Below, piece by piece: positions 6,583-9,651 of a stretch of DNA of 9,651 bases. Position 1 is the first letter of the stretch, and every line of letters starts with the position of its first letter. Location: NCBI GenBank assembly GCA_945903925.1, contig CAMDPJ010000075.1, forward strand, positions 1 to 9,651, given 5' to 3'. Below the pieces are notes generated by a model, which saw only the letters and a list, made by a program, of their open reading frames with translations, was not told the origin of the DNA and did not search any database. The translations under genes were made by a program, and so were the position numbers. The DNA comes from Chryseobacterium gleum (GTDB lineage: Bacteria > Bacteroidota > Bacteroidia > Flavobacteriales_C > GCA-002722245).

Positions 6583-6590
6583 TAATTTTG
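6583..6590 (+). promoter_or_regulatory. Candidate -7 promoter element of the penicillin-binding protein gene
   Basis: TAATTTTG matches the Bacteroidota -7 consensus TAnnTTTG exactly and lies 17 bases before the start codon, implying a very short leader. The nearest TTTG upstream (6553-6556) is 26 bases away, longer than usual, so the -33 element is unclear. Confidence 0.4.
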
Positions 6591-6607
6591 AGCAAACAAT
6601 CACGGCA

Positions 6608-9244
6608 ATGGCATTAAAAGATTCAATAAAAAAATACAGCAAGCAACTGAAATGGTTTTGGGGCTTCTTTTTTAGCGCCGTTCTATTGGTTTTTCTACTC
6701 TTCTACGCCATTTCAGAATGGGAACTTTTTGGCGCGCTTCCTTCGTTCGATGAATTGGAAAACCCAAAAAGTAATTTAGCTGCTGAGATTTACTCCTCTG
6801 ATAGAGTTTTATTGGGAACTTTTTTTAAGGAAAATCGCTCTAATGTTGAATATAAAGAGATTTCACCTATTGTTATTCAAACTTTAGTTGCTACCGAAGA
6901 CGAACGATTTTTTGAGCATGCAGGTATTGACCCTCGAGCTTTAGCACGCGCCATTAAAGGTATGGGGAAAGACGGTGGAGGAAGTACCTTAACGCAACAA
7001 TTGGCTAAACTTTTATTTACCGAAAAACCAGCAGACAATATTGTGGTTCGGGTGATTCAAAAATTAAAAGAATGGGTAATTGCCGTCCGTTTGGAAAGAC
7101 ATTATACCAAAGAAGAGTTGATGACGATGTACCTCAATAAAGTCGATTTTATCAACAACGCGGTAGGTATTAAATCGGCGTCACGAATTTATTTCAGCAA
7201 ACTACCAAGTGAGTTAAATATGCAACAAGCAGCTATGTTTGTGGGTATGTGCGTAAATCCATCACTATACAATCCGGTTAGAAAAACCAGAGAAGACACG
7301 GTCTTGTATAGAAGAAATGTAGTAATGACGCAGATGGTACGCAGCAATATCATCACCCCAAAACAGCGCGATTCATTAAAAATATTGCCTTTAGGATTAA
7401 AACTTTCTTTAGCCTCTCACAAAGAAGGAGCTGCCACTTATTTTCGTGAAGAATTGAGAAGATACATGAGCGATTGGTGTTCTAAAAACATCAATCCGAG
7501 CACAGGCGCAAACTACAGTTTGTACCGCGATGGTTTAAAGATTTACACCACTATAAATAGCAAAATGCAGACTTACGCAGAGAATGCGGTGAAGAGTCAC
7601 TTAGGTGGTGAATTGCAAGATGTGTTTTTCAAACACTGGAAAAATAAAAGCGGTGTGTACAAAAAAATGGCTCCTTTCTATTTTGAAGGTGTAAATGAAA
7701 AACAGTACAAAGAGCAAGTAGATAAAATTATTGTAGAAGGTATTCGCTCATCATCGCGGTACAATGCAGAATTAGACCAACGCTTGCATATTCGCAAGGC
7801 CTTAGCAAAATACTTAAAATACAAAGACCCTGACAACAGCTATGGAGCGCGTTTAAAATCAATGGAAGAGAACAGGTATTTCTACCAAAGTCAGCTAAAC
7901 AGCTACAAACGCGATACGGCCAACTCTCCTCTCGGCGCAGAAAAAGCTTTAGCATTCACAGATTCTGTAGATCAATTGAAGGAAAGAATGGAAGAGCTAC
8001 GCAACGAAAGAAAAGACATCCAAGAAGATGTAGATAGGGCGTGGAAAGCTTATCAGCGTGTTTGGAAACCATTCGATGATTCTATCGTGCGTGCTTTCAA
8101 CAAACCAATTAAAACCAACATTTTCACTTGGAAAGGCGAGAAAGATACTATTATGAGTTTGCGCGATTCTGTGCATTACGCAAAATGGTATTTACAAACG
8201 GGTATGCTATCTGTCGACCCTCAAACAGGCTATATCAAAGCGTGGGTAGGCGGTATCAATTACAAGCATTACCAATACGATCATGTGAGTCAGGGCCGCC
8301 GTCAGGTAGGTTCAACCTTTAAAGCATTCGTTTATGCCACTGCGGTGGAGAATGGTTGGGGACCATGCGATAAAGTATTGAACAATCCAGTTACCTTTCC
8401 GCAAGGAATGTATGGCATACAATCCAGTTGGACACCCAAAAACTCAGAAGTATCTAAGTTAGATGGCGAGGTAGTCACGTTAAAAATCGCCTTGGCAAAC
8501 TCCATAAATAACGTATCGGCCTTCTTTATGCACGAATACGGACCAGAAGCGATCATCGACGTAGCACGCCGTTGTGGTATCACTTCACCACTTGATATGC
8601 TGCCTTCGATTTGTTTAGGAACCCCAGATATTTCGTTGAAAGAAATGGTAGCGGCCTACTCTTGTTTTGCCAATAAAGGTGTTTGGGTAGAGCCTACTTA
8701 TATTTTAAGAATTGAGGACAAAAATGGAAATGTGATTTTCAATTCACACCCTAAAACGCGTGAAGCTTTGAGCGAGGAAACAGCCTTCAAAATGGTGGAA
8801 TTGCTATCCGGTATTGCAGCTTATGGCCCCATAATTAAAGGAGAAAAAACATACGGCACGGGTATTCGTTTGCGTTCATCTGCAAAACCGTACGGTAACA
8901 TTCCATACTCTATTAAAATCGCAGGAAAAACGGGTACAACGCAAAACCAATCTGACGGATGGTTTATGGGTATTACGCCCGATCTAGTGACTGGTGTCTG
9001 GGTAGGTTGCGACGACCGTAGTGCTCATTTCACCTCCTTACGATTGGGTATGGGCACCAACATGGCCTTGCCTATTTGGGGCTACTATATGAATAGTTTA
9101 TACAAAGACAGAGACTTAAAAATATCTAAGGCTGCCATAGAGAAGCCAGCCAGCTTAGGCGGGGTGCGCTTTGATTGCGAAGAGAAAAACAGCGACTTCA
9201 ATTTTAATATGGATGATATTATTGAAGGGGGTGGGGGAATGTAA
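6608..9244 (+). CDS. Class A penicillin-binding protein (PBP1A-like, bifunctional transglycosylase/transpeptidase)
   Basis: It polymerises lipid II into glycan strands and cross-links the stem peptides in the periplasm. The 878 residues start with a short basic cytoplasmic tail, then a membrane anchor at about 17-36. The GT51 domain follows: ATEDERFFEHAGIDPRA with catalytic Glu97, GGSTLTQQLAKLLF (124-137), KLKEWVIAVRLERHYTKEEL, MYLNKVDF and GIKSASRIYFSK. The transpeptidase domain has the SxxK motif S569TFK572 with nucleophile Ser569, the SxN motif S632IN634 and the K774TGT motif. Between the segment GLKIYTTINSKMQ (309-321) and the transpeptidase start GMLSVDPQTG (532-541) lies a charged, largely helical insert of roughly 190 residues with coiled-coil character around 455-480. 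The tail is acidic and ends in Gly4-Met. All catalytic motifs are intact. The ATG at 6608 gives a sensible membrane-anchor topology. No Shine-Dalgarno is seen. The gene is monocistronic, with a terminator 22 bases after the stop. Confidence 0.96.
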   Translation: MALKDSIKKYSKQLKWFWGFFFSAVLLVFLLFYAISEWELFGALPSFDELENPKSNLAAEIYSSDRVLLGTFFKENRSNVEYKEISPIVIQTLVATEDERFFEHAGIDPRALARAIKGMGKDGGGSTLTQQLAKLLFTEKPADNIVVRVIQKLKEWVIAVRLERHYTKEELMTMYLNKVDFINNAVGIKSASRIYFSKLPSELNMQQAAMFVGMCVNPSLYNPVRKTREDTVLYRRNVVMTQMVRSNIITPKQRDSLKILPLGLKLSLASHKEGAATYFREELRRYMSDWCSKNINPSTGANYSLYRDGLKIYTTINSKMQTYAENAVKSHLGGELQDVFFKHWKNKSGVYKKMAPFYFEGVNEKQYKEQVDKIIVEGIRSSSRYNAELDQRLHIRKALAKYLKYKDPDNSYGARLKSMEENRYFYQSQLNSYKRDTANSPLGAEKALAFTDSVDQLKERMEELRNERKDIQEDVDRAWKAYQRVWKPFDDSIVRAFNKPIKTNIFTWKGEKDTIMSLRDSVHYAKWYLQTGMLSVDPQTGYIKAWVGGINYKHYQYDHVSQGRRQVGSTFKAFVYATAVENGWGPCDKVLNNPVTFPQGMYGIQSSWTPKNSEVSKLDGEVVTLKIALANSINNVSAFFMHEYGPEAIIDVARRCGITSPLDMLPSICLGTPDISLKEMVAAYSCFANKGVWVEPTYILRIEDKNGNVIFNSHPKTREALSEETAFKMVELLSGIAAYGPIIKGEKTYGTGIRLRSSAKPYGNIPYSIKIAGKTGTTQNQSDGWFMGITPDLVTGVWVGCDDRSAHFTSLRLGMGTNMALPIWGYYMNSLYKDRDLKISKAAIEKPASLGGVRFDCEEKNSDFNFNMDDIIEGGGGM

Positions 9245-9265
9245 AGATTAGAGGAATGAAATTGA

Positions 9266-9295
9266 AAGCGTCCGTTGGTTAACGGGCGCTTTTTT
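9266..9295 (+). terminator. Intrinsic terminator of the penicillin-binding protein gene
   Basis: The stem AAGCGTCCGTT / AACGGGCGCTT (9266-9276 and 9281-9291) pairs over 11 bp with one G-U wobble around a GGTT loop. It is followed by a run of six T (9290-9295, the first two in the stem). It begins 22 bases after the PBP stop codon. Confidence 0.93.
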
Positions 9296-9310
9296 GTTGC
9301 GAGAAAAAAC

Positions 9311-9408
9311 AGATAGTACGTCATTGCGAGGTACCCCGAAGCAACCTTATAACGCAAAACTAATTAAAATGAGCTTGCTTCGGAGTACCTCACAATGACG
9401 AACTGTGT
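9311..9408. repeat. Inverted-repeat element, copy 2 (REP/MITE-like)
   Basis: The arms 9311-9348 and 9371-9408 are near-perfect inverted copies; the core CGTCATTGYGAGGTACYCCGAAGCAA differs at only two positions. A roughly 22-base AT-rich loop lies between them. The left arm and part of the loop (CAAAACTAATTA compared with TAAACTCAAATTA) resemble the element at 1444-1568, so the two are one family. This copy also lies between convergent gene ends. A long hairpin RNA would form on either strand. Confidence 0.87.
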
Positions 9409-9424
9409 AATGAAAAATGAGATT

Positions 9425-9651
9425 TTACTTGTCCTCCTCTATCACTTCTTCTTCAACCAATATTCTACTATCAGCGGCATTTACAGGCTGAGCTTTAAGC
9501 ACCGTAGGCTGAGGCAATTTAGCGGCTAATTTGAGCGCTATCTGGGGAAAATAGATTTTAACGATAGTACCCACATTGTTTTCTGTGCAAGGAAAAGTAG
9601 TTGAAACAACACCTTTAGAAATGATTTGTTCGCTATGATTGTACACCGTAT
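9425..9651 (-). CDS. Unrecognised protein, C-terminal end (runs off the window)
   Basis: The minus-strand frame is open from the window edge to TAA at 9427-9425, about 75 codons. A GTG at 9646 could be read as a start, but the frame continues through it to the edge, so the true start is probably outside the window. The visible part has a beta-prone segment (VVSTTFPCTENNVGTIVKIY), one cysteine, then an Ala/Pro-rich stretch and a strongly acidic tail (ILVEEEVIEEDK). I do not recognise the family. It ends 16 bases from the inverted repeat and is convergent with the PBP gene. No terminator other than the repeat hairpin is seen. Confidence 0.6.
   Translation of the reverse strand, partial: TVYNHSEQIISKGVVSTTFPCTENNVGTIVKIYFPQIALKLAAKLPQPTVLKAQPVNAADSRILVEEEVIEEDK

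Noticed and set aside
9085..9357. Minus-strand 90-codon frame overlapping the PBP end, the terminator and the repeat
   Set aside because: It covers the antisense of a certain gene, a terminator and a repeat, with no protein-like features.
9425..9651. C-terminal frame as the end of a histidine-kinase ATPase domain (GTIVKIYFP) running into a receiver start (ILVEEE)
   Set aside because: The expected glycine-rich segment and spacing before GTxxxIYFP are absent, so the match rests on a few residues.

Overview
The window is AT-rich chromosomal DNA from a member of the Bacteroidota. The evidence is a ribonucleotide reductase pair of the eukaryote-like type common in that phylum, promoter elements fitting the Bacteroidota TTTG / TAnnTTTG pattern, mostly absent Shine-Dalgarno sequences, and a Bacteroidota-style DUF3109 protein. 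I cannot place it at class or genus level. The content is mostly housekeeping and shows no phage, CRISPR, transposase or defence cassette.

Layout, left to right. (1) 1-395, minus strand: the 5' part of prfB (release factor 2), cut by the window edge, with an in-frame TGA at codon 22 that marks the classical +1 programmed frameshift. It is easy to miss because the ORF is split. (2) 436-1401, plus strand: an unrecognised membrane protein that appears to be an internal duplication. (3) 1402-1754: a convergent junction holding an inverted-repeat element, a short orphan reading frame and a perfectly palindromic terminator. (4) 1755-5308, minus strand: nrdB then nrdA, an operon for aerobic class I ribonucleotide reductase with all key residues intact. 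(5) 5309-5783: a gene-free leader region upstream of nrdB with a candidate promoter and an RNA hairpin. (6) 5784-6344, minus strand: a cysteine-rich DUF3109 protein. (7) 6345-6607: a divergent intergenic region carrying what looks like the 3' remnant of an outer-membrane beta-barrel gene with its surviving terminator, plus candidate promoters for both flanking genes. (8) 6608-9244, plus strand: a complete class A penicillin-binding protein. (9) 9245-9424: a terminator and a second copy of the inverted repeat at another convergent junction. (10) 9425-9651, minus strand: the C-terminal end of an unrecognised protein.

The genes serve translation termination (prfB), deoxynucleotide supply (nrdBA) and cell-wall synthesis (the penicillin-binding protein). 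Their proximity does not imply a shared pathway. I see no convincing undescribed multi-gene system. The most useful second looks are the prfB recoding site without an SD-like stimulator, the barrel remnant and terminator directly in front of the DUF3109 gene, the two related inverted repeats at convergent gene ends, and the duplicated membrane protein.
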